Origin: DAONFI01 sp035403485
Lineage (GTDB): Bacteria; Planctomycetota; Phycisphaerae; SM23-33
NCBI GenBank assembly: GCA_964536835.1
Contig: CAZIAZ010000039.1
Coordinates: forward strand, 1 to 28,377
DNA: 28,377 nt
Direction: 5' to 3'
Shown here piece after piece: positions 1 to 8,536 of this stretch. Below the pieces are notes generated by a model. The model did no database searches. It was not told the origin of the DNA and saw only the letters and a program-made list of their open reading frames with translations. Made by a program: the position numbers and the translations under genes. The first letter of the stretch is position 1. The number at the start of each line of letters is the position of its first letter.

Positions 1-1515
<1,515 letters not shown>

Positions 1516-1946
1516 TCATATGTCACAAGCCTTAACAGCCCGTGACCTTTTTAATTAAGTCGCCAAAAGTTTACACTCGGTGAACCTTGACAGAAAAATC
1601 TTCACTCTTATGAATTTGTCAAAAATCCTTTTCAGCCTTAAAAAGCCCTTGCGGCTCGAAGGCCTACGACGTTACAGGTTTTACCCCATAAGGCCGAGAT
1701 TCGTTATATTATCAACTTGCACATCAAATTGCAAGTCAAATATTTTTTCGTTTTTTACAACTCTTTATCGAACAAGCCCTTACGGCTCGCCGCAACTCAC
1801 AGCTCAATACGCTTTTCAAGTTGCAGACCGAAGATATTATCAATCGGCATTTTCGATAGCAAGTTTAAAATTCAAAAATTTTGAATTTTTTTATTCACTT
1901 ATTCTTTTCTGCTAAAACAACCGCTTATCAGCCGCCAAAATCAACA
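1516..1946 (-). other. Spacer between tRNA-Ala and 23S rRNA
   Basis: This 431-nt AT-rich transcribed spacer holds no credible gene. It contains a candidate internal promoter (1706-1734) and two copies of a short hairpin motif, read on minus as GAGCCGYAAGGGCTT, near 1643-1658 and 1775-1790. A near-perfect AAAATTCAAAAATTTTGAAT palindrome lies near 1866-1886. Processing stems for 23S maturation would be expected here, but I could not assign them. Confidence 0.6.
1706..1734 (-). promoter_or_regulatory. Candidate internal promoter ahead of 23S
   Basis: On minus, TTGCAA (1734-1729) and TAATAT (1711-1706) are separated by 17 nt. This would start transcription near 1700, about 185 nt before the mature 23S 5' end. 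The region is AT-rich, so a chance match is quite possible. Confidence 0.3.
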
Positions 1947-2019
1947 TGGAGACGATCGGGATCGAACCGACAACCCCTAGCTTGCAAAGCTAGTGCTCTC
2001 CCAATTGAGCTACGTCCCC
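1947..2019 (-). tRNA. tRNA-Ala (anticodon TGC)
   Basis: This is a 73-nt tRNA read on minus. The acceptor stem GGGGACG pairs with CGTCTCC with one G-U, the discriminator is A, the anticodon loop is CTTTGCAAG with TGC, and the T arm contains GGTTCGATCC. The 3' CCA is not encoded. It sits between tRNA-Ile and 23S, the classic position in the rRNA operon spacer. Confidence 0.97.
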
Positions 2020-2065
2020 GGCTGGGCAACGGCCTTAATCGAGAGATACGCCAAGCCCATTTTTA

Positions 2066-2139
2066 TGGGCCTGGCTGGAGTCGAACCAGCGACCTCGCCC
2101 TTATCAGGGGCGCGCTCTAACCAACTGAGCTACAAGCCC
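2066..2139 (-). tRNA. tRNA-Ile (anticodon GAT)
   Basis: This is a 74-nt tRNA read on minus. It begins GGGCTTGTAGCTCAG, has the anticodon loop CTGATAA with GAT, the T arm GGTTCGACTCC, the acceptor 3' strand AGGCCC and discriminator A. CCA is not encoded. It is followed by tRNA-Ala after 46 nt. Normally tRNA-Ile follows 16S; here the upstream neighbour is a glycosyltransferase gene, and a promoter lies about 160 nt upstream. Confidence 0.97.
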
Positions 2140-2267
2140 GTCTGTATCAGTAGACCTTGCCGACTTCGCCATGAAAACCAAATTACGCAATCTTATTTCG
2201 ATGCTTTAATTTCAGGCTTAAACAGGCGTCGTCTGAAGTCGCTAAGCTGTTTTATAATAACTGGCAA

Positions 2268-2284
2268 TGTCCCTTTCGGACATC
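2268..2284. repeat. Small hairpin ATGTCC-CTTTC-GGACAT in the rRNA leader
   Basis: A 6-bp inverted repeat lies just downstream of the inferred rRNA operon start. A very similar hairpin (ATGTCCG-GAAAT-CGGACAT, 6091-6109) lies in the leader of the glycosyltransferase gene that starts at 6043. Its role is unknown. Confidence 0.4.
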
Positions 2285-2301
2285 CTTGTCTTGGGCGGGT
2301 A

Positions 2302-2329
2302 ATAATACACAATCCGCCAACCGAGTCAA
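2302..2329 (-). promoter_or_regulatory. Promoter of the tRNA-Ile/tRNA-Ala/23S operon
   Basis: On minus, TTGACT (2329-2324) and TATTAT (2307-2302) are separated by 16 nt, close to the sigma70 consensus. Transcription would start near 2295 and reach tRNA-Ile after about 155 nt. It lies between the stop of the GT4 gene (2390) and the first tRNA, where a 16S gene would usually be. It therefore suggests that the 16S-less operon is a real independent unit. Confidence 0.65.
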
Positions 2330-2389
2330 CCCATTATTCCTATTTATTTTATTTTTTTTTAAAAGCAGCTGCAGAACATTGGCGGTTTT

Positions 2390-3613
2390 TCAAAATTCTT
2401 TCGGCAGTTTGACTTTGACGCCGGTTTTTTTTGCATTCCTGGCGAGTTCATATGCTTCGTTATATTGGCCGGCAACGATTTCCCATGACACGACATTGTC
2501 GAGATAATTTCTGAGGTTATCGCCGAGCTGCATTCTTCGTTTGCGGCTGCACGCCAGTGCGATGACCTGACGTTTGAGCATTTCGCGATTCGTGAAAAGC
2601 AGGCCGCCGCCGGATTCAAGCGTCTGGGCGGTAAGGCCTTCCATCGGGGCGGTGGTGATGTAGGGCTTATTCAGGGCGATAATTCTCGCAAGTGTGCCGG
2701 ACTGAGTTTCGTCGGTACTCGGCAGAACTATGAAGTCGCAAATAGCCATCATTTTGTAATAAATCTCGCCTCGCGGCACAAACTCGTAATAGCGGGCCAG
2801 CCCCTTGCGCTCGAGTATTTCCACTTCCGAGCGATATTTTTCATAATCAGCCTTATGATGTGGGTCACGTAACATGCCGGCTGCCAGCAAATCCCAATCC
2901 TGATTCGTTCGCTGCTTTATTTCCGCCGCCACTTCCTCCCACATTTCCATCAAAATATCCCACCGCTTGTTGGACTGTATCCAGCCGATGAGCCCCACTA
3001 CATGATTGGAAAGTTTGGTTCTGTCGAGATTGAGTTCCTTGCGAAGTTCCGGCACTTCGGAAACGGCATATCGCCTGTCCGCACGGGCGCCGTGCGGCAC
3101 GACCATGATGTTTTCCGGCACAGGCCAACCCAAGCCGCTAAAACTCCAGTCCAGCCGCCATTTCTGATAATGACACTTGAAAAGACAAACATCCACTCGC
3201 GCAGCCATCTGGTAAATGAATTCCGCCTCAAAGTCGGTCAGACGGCCATGAACGGTATGGGGTTCAATCACTATTGGAACGTCGCTGATTGCTTCCAGCA
3301 GATTCAACAGCCCACGATTGCCGTCGGATATGCCGCGGGCATCCAAAAAATTATACAAGCCGTATTCATGCTCGATGTGAACGACATGCGGCTTGAGTTG
3401 GTGGATTTTTTCGGCGACCGGTTTCCACCAGAGACGGCTGGACAAGTCAATAATCGGAAAAACGCCGTCTCCTTTGCCGTCAGTATGAGAAATGACAAGT
3501 ACATCCCTGTCGGGATTGGCTTTTTTGATGAACTCGCGGGCTTCTTCGCAAAAGGTCGCTATGCCGCAAAGCCGCGGCGGATAACTGCTAATCATCACTA
3601 TCGGGTCAGACAT
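2390..3613 (-). CDS. GT4-like glycosyltransferase (group 1)
   Basis: The product is a cytoplasmic glycosyltransferase of about 407 aa with the GT-B fold, expected to transfer sugar from an activated donor; donor and acceptor cannot be told. The start is ATG at 3613, because AGGAG lies 8 nt upstream; an in-frame start at 3652 has no such site and adds 13 atypical residues. Visible motifs are PPRLCGIATF at the N-terminus, HIEHEYGLYNF, EPHTVHGRL, VVPHGA before the second domain, and DETQSGTLARIIALNKPYIT, which corresponds to the donor-binding ExxxxxxxE region of GT4, although the second acidic residue is not clear. The gene lies 96 nt downstream of the larger GT gene and shares the CGIATF and SGTLA motifs with it, so the two look paralogous and probably co-transcribed. 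A role in cell-surface or storage polysaccharide is inferred. Confidence 0.85.
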   Translation of the reverse strand: MSDPIVMISSYPPRLCGIATFCEEAREFIKKANPDRDVLVISHTDGKGDGVFPIIDLSSRLWWKPVAEKIHQLKPHVVHIEHEYGLYNFLDARGISDGNRGLLNLLEAISDVPIVIEPHTVHGRLTDFEAEFIYQMAARVDVCLFKCHYQKWRLDWSFSGLGWPVPENIMVVPHGARADRRYAVSEVPELRKELNLDRTKLSNHVVGLIGWIQSNKRWDILMEMWEEVAAEIKQRTNQDWDLLAAGMLRDPHHKADYEKYRSEVEILERKGLARYYEFVPRGEIYYKMMAICDFIVLPSTDETQSGTLARIIALNKPYITTAPMEGLTAQTLESGGGLLFTNREMLKRQVIALACSRKRRMQLGDNLRNYLDNVVSWEIVAGQYNEAYELARNAKKTGVKVKLPKEF

Positions 3614-3709
3614 GACAACAACTCCTGCATCAAATCTAAAACAATAAAACAATCGAAAAAAACGAAATCCGCATTGCTGCGGCGCTAAAAAAACATCGTC
3701 AATAATTGA

Positions 3710-6043
3710 TTATTCTGTTTTGACGGCTAAGCCGTTCGGCGAATCATCGTTCTGCTCGGCAGCGATTTCAGCCAGGGAAAGTTCTTCCTGGAGCGCATGC
3801 ATCTGCTGGAGGCTCATCAGCCACGCAAGCGTACTTTCAGCACCCTGATTTTCATTAACGCCGTCAGCCTGCAAACCGTCACGACAGCCGCCGGTAGTGA
3901 AATCATACAAGTTCCGCCGCAGGTCATTTTCGCCCAAAAACCAGTAAAACGCCTTCTGAGCCTGGTCTATCCAGTAATTCTCATGTGTAATATGAAACGC
4001 CTCGATACACGCATCCAGCATGGCGTGAGCCTCTATGGGCTGCTGGGCATAATGGGCTTTTTTATGGCCCCGCCTGTACCAGCCGTCCGAACCGATGAAT
4101 GAAAAAAATCCGTCATCATTTGTCTGTATGTCTATCAGCCAGCCAAGCGCCCGGCGGCCGAGGTCCACCATGTCGCCGCGCTGCATCCATCTGCCGCTCA
4201 TCATCAGCACGTGCGGCAATTTGGCTGAGGCGTAGGCGACGATGTCCTCGCACCACCGCCAGTCCTCCGTCACGTTCAGCCGGAACAGGTCGAAAAGCTT
4301 CTGACTGAGTGCGGCGCGATGCCTACGTATTCGTGAATCGCCGCTGAACCGCCGCAAATACGCATGTATGCCGCACAGCGTAAATGCCCATGCACGCGGA
4401 GACGTAAATGACTTTACAGAACCGAGGCCAACCTGGAACATACGGGACGCAAGAGCTATCATGCTTTCGTGAGGACAGTTGGCAACGGCTTCGCCGAGGG
4501 CCCACATAGCCCGGCCGTGGGCATCTTCACTGGGTTTTTCATCTCGCCACGTACGGTCGTAATTCATGAAATTCCTGAATCGGCCGCTCTTCTTATCCTG
4601 AGAATAATACAAAAACGACAGGTACGTGTTCATCATGGGAATTACGGATTCATCCTTGAGCAGCTGCCAGTTCATCCCTGCGACTATCAGCGCCCTGGCA
4701 TTATCATCCACGCAATAACCCTCATAACGGTCAGGCGTTATATAGACGCAATGCTGGATGATGCCCGTGTCGTCCGTCATCAACTGCATGTGTTTGAGGT
4801 CGATTTCAGGCAAATCGAATTTTTCGCGGCGGCGAGGTTTTATATCGCCATGTCGCTTGGCGGTACGCTGGTCTTCCTGCCACGCTTCGCCAGCCTGAGT
4901 GAAAAGATTCAGATACGACTCTGCGACGCACGGCCATATCATCCGCCGGCAGTAATTATAGCCGTTCTTTCGCATGGCATTAAGTTCGTTTTCATTGTCA
5001 AGCAGGTTATTGACAGCATCGGCAACAGCCTGGCTGTTGCGGAACGGCACCAGTGTACCGCGGCCGTCGGCCAAGACCTCTCTGGCGTGCCAGTACGGCG
5101 TAGACACTATCGCCTTGCCGGTTCCCATCGCATATGCCAGCGTGCCGGAGGTCATCTGCGCCTCGTTGAGATACGGCGTTACATATAACTCGGCAGCGCC
5201 AAGATATTCACAGAGTTCCTTGAGCACCACGAAACGATTGACGAATATCACATTGTCACGTACGCCAAGTTCGTTGACCCTGCGGGTCAGGCCGTTACGG
5301 TATTCCTCACCGTACTCGGCTTTGACGTGCGGATGAGTGGCGCCGAGGATTATATAGACGAGTTCCGGATGTTTTTTGACGATTGCGGGCATGGCTTCTA
5401 TGGCGTATTCAAGGCCCTTGCCAGGCGAAAGAAGGCCAAAGGTCAACATGACCTTTTTCCCTTCTACGCCGAACTGATCTTTGAAAAAATGTGGGTCAAC
5501 AAACGGCACGTCGGGGATTCCGTGAGGAATTACGGCGATTTTTTCAGCAGGCACATGGAAAACGTCTTCAAGAAATTTTTTACCCATTTCCGCCATAACC
5601 ACCACGCGTGTGGAAAGGCGGGTGATTTCCTGTAAAATGAGCTTCTGCTGTTCGGAAGGCGATTCCAGCACCGTGTGGAGCGTGGTAATCAGCGGCCGCC
5701 GCAGACGACGCAACAAACTCAGGATGTGCGACCCGTATGGGCCGCCAAATATGCCGTATTCATGCTGAAGACATATGGCGGCTGGCTGCTGCATATTCAG
5801 ATATTCGGCGGCAAGCCGGTAATCATTCTGAGAATTCTGGCGAATTTCAAAATGCACACGATGCGGATAGGCATAGCCGTCGGGCCTGTCATTCATCGCC
5901 ACAGCAAAAACCGGCGTTTTGTCGGCAACTTCAGCGGCGACGGCTTCGCAGAGGTCGTGGGTAAAAGTGGCTATTCCGCACTGCCTCGGCAAATAATTTC
6001 CTATAAAAACAATGGAATTTCCCTGAAAATCAACCAAATTCAT
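3710..6043 (-). CDS. Two-domain protein: GT4 glycosyltransferase fused to a helical six-hairpin-like domain
   Basis: The predicted protein is about 777 aa. The start is ATG at 6043 with AGAGGT a few bases upstream; a longer frame from 6163 lacks support. The N-terminal 400 residues are a GT4 enzyme: LPRQCGIATFTHDL, LQHEYGIFGGPYG, TLHTVL, VIPHGIPD, TFGLLSPGKGLEYAI, and NEAQMTSGTLAYAMGTGKAIVST in the donor site. After a basic linker, the last 340 residues carry spaced motifs such as VDDNARALI, EDAHGRAMWALGE, QPIEAHAMLDA and NQGAESTLAWL, a pattern like (alpha/alpha)6 six-hairpin glycosidases or epimerases. Fusion of a sugar transferase to a hydrolase- or lyase-like domain suggests synthesis and trimming of one glycan; this is inference. 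No signal peptide or membrane segment is seen. Confidence 0.85.
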   Translation of the reverse strand: MNLVDFQGNSIVFIGNYLPRQCGIATFTHDLCEAVAAEVADKTPVFAVAMNDRPDGYAYPHRVHFEIRQNSQNDYRLAAEYLNMQQPAAICLQHEYGIFGGPYGSHILSLLRRLRRPLITTLHTVLESPSEQQKLILQEITRLSTRVVVMAEMGKKFLEDVFHVPAEKIAVIPHGIPDVPFVDPHFFKDQFGVEGKKVMLTFGLLSPGKGLEYAIEAMPAIVKKHPELVYIILGATHPHVKAEYGEEYRNGLTRRVNELGVRDNVIFVNRFVVLKELCEYLGAAELYVTPYLNEAQMTSGTLAYAMGTGKAIVSTPYWHAREVLADGRGTLVPFRNSQAVADAVNNLLDNENELNAMRKNGYNYCRRMIWPCVAESYLNLFTQAGEAWQEDQRTAKRHGDIKPRRREKFDLPEIDLKHMQLMTDDTGIIQHCVYITPDRYEGYCVDDNARALIVAGMNWQLLKDESVIPMMNTYLSFLYYSQDKKSGRFRNFMNYDRTWRDEKPSEDAHGRAMWALGEAVANCPHESMIALASRMFQVGLGSVKSFTSPRAWAFTLCGIHAYLRRFSGDSRIRRHRAALSQKLFDLFRLNVTEDWRWCEDIVAYASAKLPHVLMMSGRWMQRGDMVDLGRRALGWLIDIQTNDDGFFSFIGSDGWYRRGHKKAHYAQQPIEAHAMLDACIEAFHITHENYWIDQAQKAFYWFLGENDLRRNLYDFTTGGCRDGLQADGVNENQGAESTLAWLMSLQQMHALQEELSLAEIAAEQNDDSPNGLAVKTE

Positions 6044-6279
6044 TATCACCTCTTTCCACGCTTGATTCCCTCGAATCGCGAAAATATTGAATGTCCGGAA
6101 ATCGGACATGTTCCAGTATATGTTCCAAAGGCATGAACATAAAGGTTTTTTTGGAAATTCCACAGGGATTATAAAAACATTCCCTCAAACCGCCCGAAAA
6201 AGAATGATATTTTGCATAAAAATCATCCGTCACGACGTAAACAAATTTTCCAAAACGCGGCAAAACCGCAACAAAATCA
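6044..6279. other. Divergent intergenic region between the GT operon and the cimA leader
   Basis: No gene is seen here. Apart from the 6091-6109 hairpin and a lone minus-strand TATAAT at 6173-6168, the sequence is AT-rich and featureless to me. Confidence 0.5.
6091..6109. repeat. Hairpin ATGTCCG-GAAAT-CGGACAT upstream of the GT operon
   Basis: A perfect 7-bp inverted repeat with a 5-nt loop lies 48 nt upstream of the 6043 start codon. It resembles the hairpin at 2268-2284 in the rRNA leader. It could be an operator or an RNA structure. On minus, a TATAAT lies at 6173-6168 without a good -35 partner. Confidence 0.4.
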
Positions 6280-6307
6280 TTGACGCCGGCGTCTCTGTTA
6301 ATATAAT
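6280..6307 (+). promoter_or_regulatory. Promoter of the isoleucine leader and cimA
   Basis: TTGACG (6280-6285) and a perfect TATAAT (6302-6307) are separated by 16 nt. Transcription would start near 6314, giving a 5' leader of about 365 nt to the cimA ATG at 6681. That length leaves room for the leader peptide and terminator found between them. Confidence 0.75.
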
Positions 6308-6351
6308 TGAATCATGCACTAAGGTCAAATATCAGAAAGGAACATGACTTG

Positions 6352-6459
6352 ATGCAGGCGCAAGGCAAAAATACAATAATAATTGTTATAAAGAGGGCGC
6401 CGAGTGTCTGCTCAGGCAATATTATTATTGCCATCAACCATGTTTCAACCGGACCTTAG
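6352..6459 (+). CDS. Isoleucine-rich attenuator leader peptide (35 aa)
   Basis: A short frame starts at ATG 6352 and ends with TAG at 6457-6459. AAAGGA at 6336-6341 lies 10 nt upstream, a good ribosome site. An even shorter ATG-ACT-TGA (6344-6352) overlaps the start. The product has 8 isoleucines, 3 valines and no leucine. They are concentrated in two runs, TIIIVI (6373-6390) and NIIIAI (6418-6435). The frame is followed after 29 nt by an intrinsic terminator (6489-6529) and then by a citramalate-synthase-type gene. This is the layout of amino-acid attenuators such as those of enterobacterial ilv operons (established), with isoleucine as the sensed amino acid (inferred). The peptide is probably not functional in itself; its translation speed is the signal. 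Confidence 0.8.
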   Translation: MQAQGKNTIIIVIKRAPSVCSGNIIIAINHVSTGP

Positions 6460-6461
6460 GG
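6411..6461 (+). promoter_or_regulatory. Two candidate antiterminator strands within the leader
   Basis: CTTAGGG (6455-6461, containing the leader stop codon) can pair with CCCTGAG (6490-6496) over 7 bp with one G-U. CTCAGG (6411-6416), between the two Ile runs, can pair with CCTGAG (6491-6496) over 6 bp. Either pairing uses the 5' arm of the terminator and would block it. A ribosome stalled at the second Ile run leaves 6455-6461 free, and one stalled at the first run leaves both free. A ribosome that reaches the stop codon covers 6455-6461 and lets the terminator form. Pairings were found by eye, with no energy calculation. Confidence 0.6.
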
Positions 6462-6488
6462 TGTAGCGGACTACATTCTTTCATACCT

Positions 6489-6529
6489 GCCCTGAGAGAC
6501 CCGATAATATCCCTCAGGGCCTTTTTTTT
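6489..6529 (+). terminator. Attenuator (intrinsic terminator) upstream of cimA
   Basis: GCCCTGAG (6489-6496) and CTCAGGGC (6513-6520) form a perfect 8-bp stem, followed by C and eight T (6522-6529). It stands about 150 nt before the cimA start and after the Ile leader peptide. There is no gene between the leader and this site to be terminated, so it most likely acts as an attenuator. Confidence 0.85.
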
Positions 6530-6680
6530 AGAAGCTGATTTGACATCCGCTTCCGTTACGAGACCGAAAGATTCAGCGACAGACAGATAAAAGCAAAGCC
6601 GCAATATGATTGTCAAAGTCGTCCGTATTGCAGTAAACGATATTTAAAAGCGTTCAGGATAATTTTTGAAGGATGCACAA

Positions 6681-8273
6681 ATGAAAACCGGCGAAAAAGT
6701 GGAACTTTACGACACCACATTACGCGACGGCACACAGGCGAAGGGCGTCAGCCTTTCGCTTCAGGACAAACTCACAGCCGCCAGAATGTTCGACGAACTC
6801 GGCGTGGATTACATCGAGGGCGGTTATCCGCTGAGCAATCCCAAAGATGAGCAGTTTTTCCAGGAAATGCGGAAAATCCGTCTGGCAAACGCGCGTCTGG
6901 CGGCGTTCGGCATGACCCGCCGTAAAGCCACCAAGTCCGCCGACGACGCCGGCATGAATGCCCTGCTGCACAGCGAAGCGCCTGTGGTGACCATCGTCGG
7001 CAAAACTTGGGACATGCACGTAAAAGAAGTGCTGGGCGTATCGAAGCAGGAAAACATCGACATGATAGCCGAATCCGTCGCGTTCCTAGCCGCCGCCGGC
7101 CGATTCGTAATATTTGATGCGGAACATTTTTTTGACGGCTATCGGGCCAACATGGAATATGCCCTAAAAACCCTCGCCGCAGCTATGGATGCCGGCGCAC
7201 AGCGGCTGGTACTCTGCGACACCAACGGCGGCACAATGCCGGAATACATCTCCAGCGTAGTCGGAACCGTTCTGAACGCCCTGCCAGCCGCCAAGCTCGG
7301 CATACACTGCCACAATGACTGCGACATGGCCGTCGCAAACAGTCTGGCGGCAGTCAACGCCGGCATAATACAGGTGCAAGGCACGATAAACGGCGTAGGC
7401 GAACGCTGCGGCAATGCAGACCTGGTGAGCGTATCGGCGAATCTCGCTCTCAAATATGGCCGGAAAGTACTCACGGAAGGCGCCATAGCCAAACTGACCG
7501 AAGTCAGCCGCGGTTTTTATGAACTTTCCAACATGAACTTCCGCGACAATCAGCCATACGTCGGCAGCAACGCCTTCGCACACAAGGGCGGCATGCACGT
7601 GCACGCCGTACAGAAGATATCGTGCAGCTACGAACACGTTACGCCGGAAACCGTCGGCAATACGCGCAGAATACTCGTCAGCGAACTTGCAGGCGTCAGC
7701 AACATAGCTGCCACCGTTCCGGCGAAATTCAAATTAGATAAAGACCGCGACGCACAGAAAAAAATTCTGGCCCGCGTAGTGGAGCTGGAGAACGAAGGCT
7801 ACGAATTCGAACGTGCCGAGGCGAGTTTCGAGATGGTAATCCGCGAAACGCTAGGGGGCAAATGGTATACCCCCTTGTGGAAACTTGACCATTATCGCTG
7901 TATCATACTCAAACGCGACAGTGAAAAGGCTACGACGGAAGCGACGGTGAAGTTGGCGTTCGACGACGGCCAGACTATGCATACCGTCCGCGAAGGCGAC
8001 GGCCCTGTCGATTCACTCGCTGGCGCGTTGAAGGACGCACTGCGGGAAAAATATCACGGCCTGGACAGGCTGCATCTGATGGACTACCGCGTCTGCGTCG
8101 TCAACACCGCAGCTGAAACGGCGGCAAAAGTCCGGGTAGTCATAGACTGGCGAAGCGGAGACAAATACTTCGGCTCGGTCGGCGTAGGCGAAAATATCAT
8201 CGACGCATCATGGCGGGCAATGGTCGACGCCATAGAATTTCAGCTGCTCAACGACAGGGAAGCGGCGAAGTAG
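6681..8273 (+). CDS. cimA: Citramalate synthase (LeuA-like, CimA type)
   Basis: The product would condense pyruvate with acetyl-CoA to (R)-citramalate, the entry step of the threonine-independent isoleucine pathway. The start is ATG 6681 with AAGGA 7 nt upstream; a TTG at 6666 is in frame but unsupported. The protein (530 aa) has the HMGL/isopropylmalate-synthase TIM barrel: LYDTTLRDGTQ at the N-terminus with the metal-binding Asp, HCHNDCDMAVANSL with the HxH metal site, GTINGVGERCGNADL, and a C-terminal LeuA-type allosteric domain (after about residue 360, with VELENEGYEFERAEASFE). The length and the TQAKGVSLS variant fit the 520-540 aa citramalate synthases rather than the shorter classical LeuA. 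The isoleucine-codon leader upstream independently favours citramalate synthase over 2-isopropylmalate synthase. valS follows after 263 nt. Confidence 0.88.
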   Translation: MKTGEKVELYDTTLRDGTQAKGVSLSLQDKLTAARMFDELGVDYIEGGYPLSNPKDEQFFQEMRKIRLANARLAAFGMTRRKATKSADDAGMNALLHSEAPVVTIVGKTWDMHVKEVLGVSKQENIDMIAESVAFLAAAGRFVIFDAEHFFDGYRANMEYALKTLAAAMDAGAQRLVLCDTNGGTMPEYISSVVGTVLNALPAAKLGIHCHNDCDMAVANSLAAVNAGIIQVQGTINGVGERCGNADLVSVSANLALKYGRKVLTEGAIAKLTEVSRGFYELSNMNFRDNQPYVGSNAFAHKGGMHVHAVQKISCSYEHVTPETVGNTRRILVSELAGVSNIAATVPAKFKLDKDRDAQKKILARVVELENEGYEFERAEASFEMVIRETLGGKWYTPLWKLDHYRCIILKRDSEKATTEATVKLAFDDGQTMHTVREGDGPVDSLAGALKDALREKYHGLDRLHLMDYRVCVVNTAAETAAKVRVVIDWRSGDKYFGSVGVGENIIDASWRAMVDAIEFQLLNDREAAK

Positions 8274-8310
8274 AGCAATTCCCAAAAAACTTTTCCTTCG
8301 GGAACTGCTC
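8273..8310 (+). terminator. Hairpin after cimA (GAGCA...TGCTC family)
   Basis: GAGCAATTCCC (8273-8283) and GGGAACTGCTC (8300-8310) pair over 10 of 11 positions with a 16-nt loop. The stem begins inside the cimA stop codon region. There is no T-run after it, so it may be an RNA 3'-end stabiliser or a repeat rather than a true terminator. Its ends resemble those of the elements at 11571-11734 and 20381-20406. Confidence 0.5.
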
Positions 8311-8353
8311 CGACAAATTCCGCCTCCAACTGCGATTGCGTCGCATAATCACA

Positions 8354-8490
8354 GAAAAGTTACAAGGTACAACTTGCAGGCAATTTTTAAAAGAAACAAG
8401 ATACAAGCCGATACGACAAACCGTGCCGGTTTTACCTGAAAGTTAAAAATTACTTGGAATTTGTTGCCTGTTTCCTGTAACTTCTTTAAT
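8354..8490. repeat. Degenerate AT-rich inverted repeat between cimA and valS
   Basis: The left arm starts AAAGTTACAAGG near 8354. The right arm read on minus from about 8485 starts AAGTTACAGG, and both continue with similar GGCAA and ATTTTTAA blocks. Related ACTTGCA/CAATTT wording recurs at 11480-11535 and 25056-25165. The arms are imperfect, so this is a weak match judged by eye. Confidence 0.4.
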
Positions 8491-8536
8491 TCGATTTTGT
8501 CGTTTATTATGGGATTTACGTTTAGAAGGTATGGAA

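Noticed and set aside
6455..6470. T-box-like word AGGGTGTAGCGG ahead of the terminator
   Set aside because: It departs from the T-box consensus and no specifier or stem I structure was seen; the leader-peptide model explains the region better.
6606..6647. 13-codon frame rich in Ile and Val (MIVKVVRIAVNDI) between the attenuator and cimA
   Set aside because: It has no ribosome site and lies after the terminator, so it cannot take part in attenuation as drawn. Probably chance, though the composition is curious.
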